Source: Halieaceae bacterium
Lineage (GTDB): Bacteria; Pseudomonadota; Gammaproteobacteria; Pseudomonadales; Halieaceae
DNA: 5,654 nucleotides
Direction of reading: 5' to 3'
Assembly: GCA_002705465.1 (NCBI GenBank)
Contig: PAGS01000033.1
Location: forward strand, 1 to 5,654
Shown: positions 5,554-5,654 of the stretch, piece after piece
Layout of the letters: each line of letters starts with the position of its first letter
Position numbering within the stretch: the first letter of the stretch is position 1
Translations under genes and position numbers: made by a program
The notes under the pieces: model-generated
What the model was told of the DNA's origin: nothing
Seen by the model: only the letters and a program-made list of their open reading frames with translations
Databases searched by the model: none

Positions 5554-5654
5554 ATGTCCTCTCTGCGTCGTGGCGCGGGACTCAGGCGAAACGGGCGACA
5601 CACTGTATCGGCGTTGAAGCAATCTGTAATGGAACGAGATATCAGGCTCAGCAC
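5554..5654 (+). other. Downstream spacer with an open frame running off the edge
   Basis: After the oxidoreductase stop there is no hairpin with a T-run. A + strand frame is open from ATG 5554 to the window end, with a second in-frame ATG at 5629 (MERDIRLS onward). The first part is arginine-rich and looks non-coding. If a gene starts here, 5629 is the better candidate, but it has no convincing ribosome binding site. The - strand also has an open frame from the edge that stops just after the gene, so direction cannot be settled. Confidence 0.2.

Overview
The window looks like chromosomal DNA from a gammaproteobacterium, probably a marine one related to the OM60/NOR5 (Halieaceae) group. That placement is inference from moderate-to-high GC, gene style and gene content, not a marker-gene result. 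I see no insertion sequence, phage gene, CRISPR array, tRNA or rRNA. Coding density is high and no gene-free stretch exceeds 300 bases.

Left part (1-1840, + strand): the last 15 codons of an unidentified gene are followed by an HNH-family endonuclease gene (138-689). After a 144-base spacer with a perfect 14-bp palindrome and a promoter-like pair comes a shikimate-kinase-like P-loop kinase gene (834-1352). A 257-base spacer follows. It contains a Shine-Dalgarno-like sequence with no normal start codon, two strong hairpins (the second terminator-like), and a third weak hairpin that holds the ribosome binding site of the next gene. That gene (1610-1840) encodes a 76-residue, very acidic protein.

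Right part (1842-5544): a six-helix membrane protein gene of unknown function (1842-2684, - strand) ends one base from the small acidic gene. It lies 45 bases downstream of a glutamine-synthetase-family gene (2730-4160, - strand) that fits gamma-glutamylpolyamine synthetase (PuuA/PauA type). Divergent from it is an FAD-dependent oxidoreductase gene (4228-5544, + strand) that fits gamma-glutamylputrescine oxidase (PuuB/PauB type).

The divergent pair would carry out the first two steps of the gamma-glutamylated polyamine degradation route: ATP-dependent joining of glutamate to putrescine or a related amine, then oxidation of the free amino end to an aldehyde. The later steps (aldehyde dehydrogenase, gamma-glutamyl hydrolase) are not in the window. 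An open frame runs off the right edge, but nothing in it can be identified.

The most unusual things seen are a threefold repeat of a two-helix unit in the membrane protein, a kinase whose nucleotide site is intact while its shikimate-binding and lid positions are altered, and a structured leader before the small acidic gene. None of these proves a new system, and the catabolic pair is a known type.
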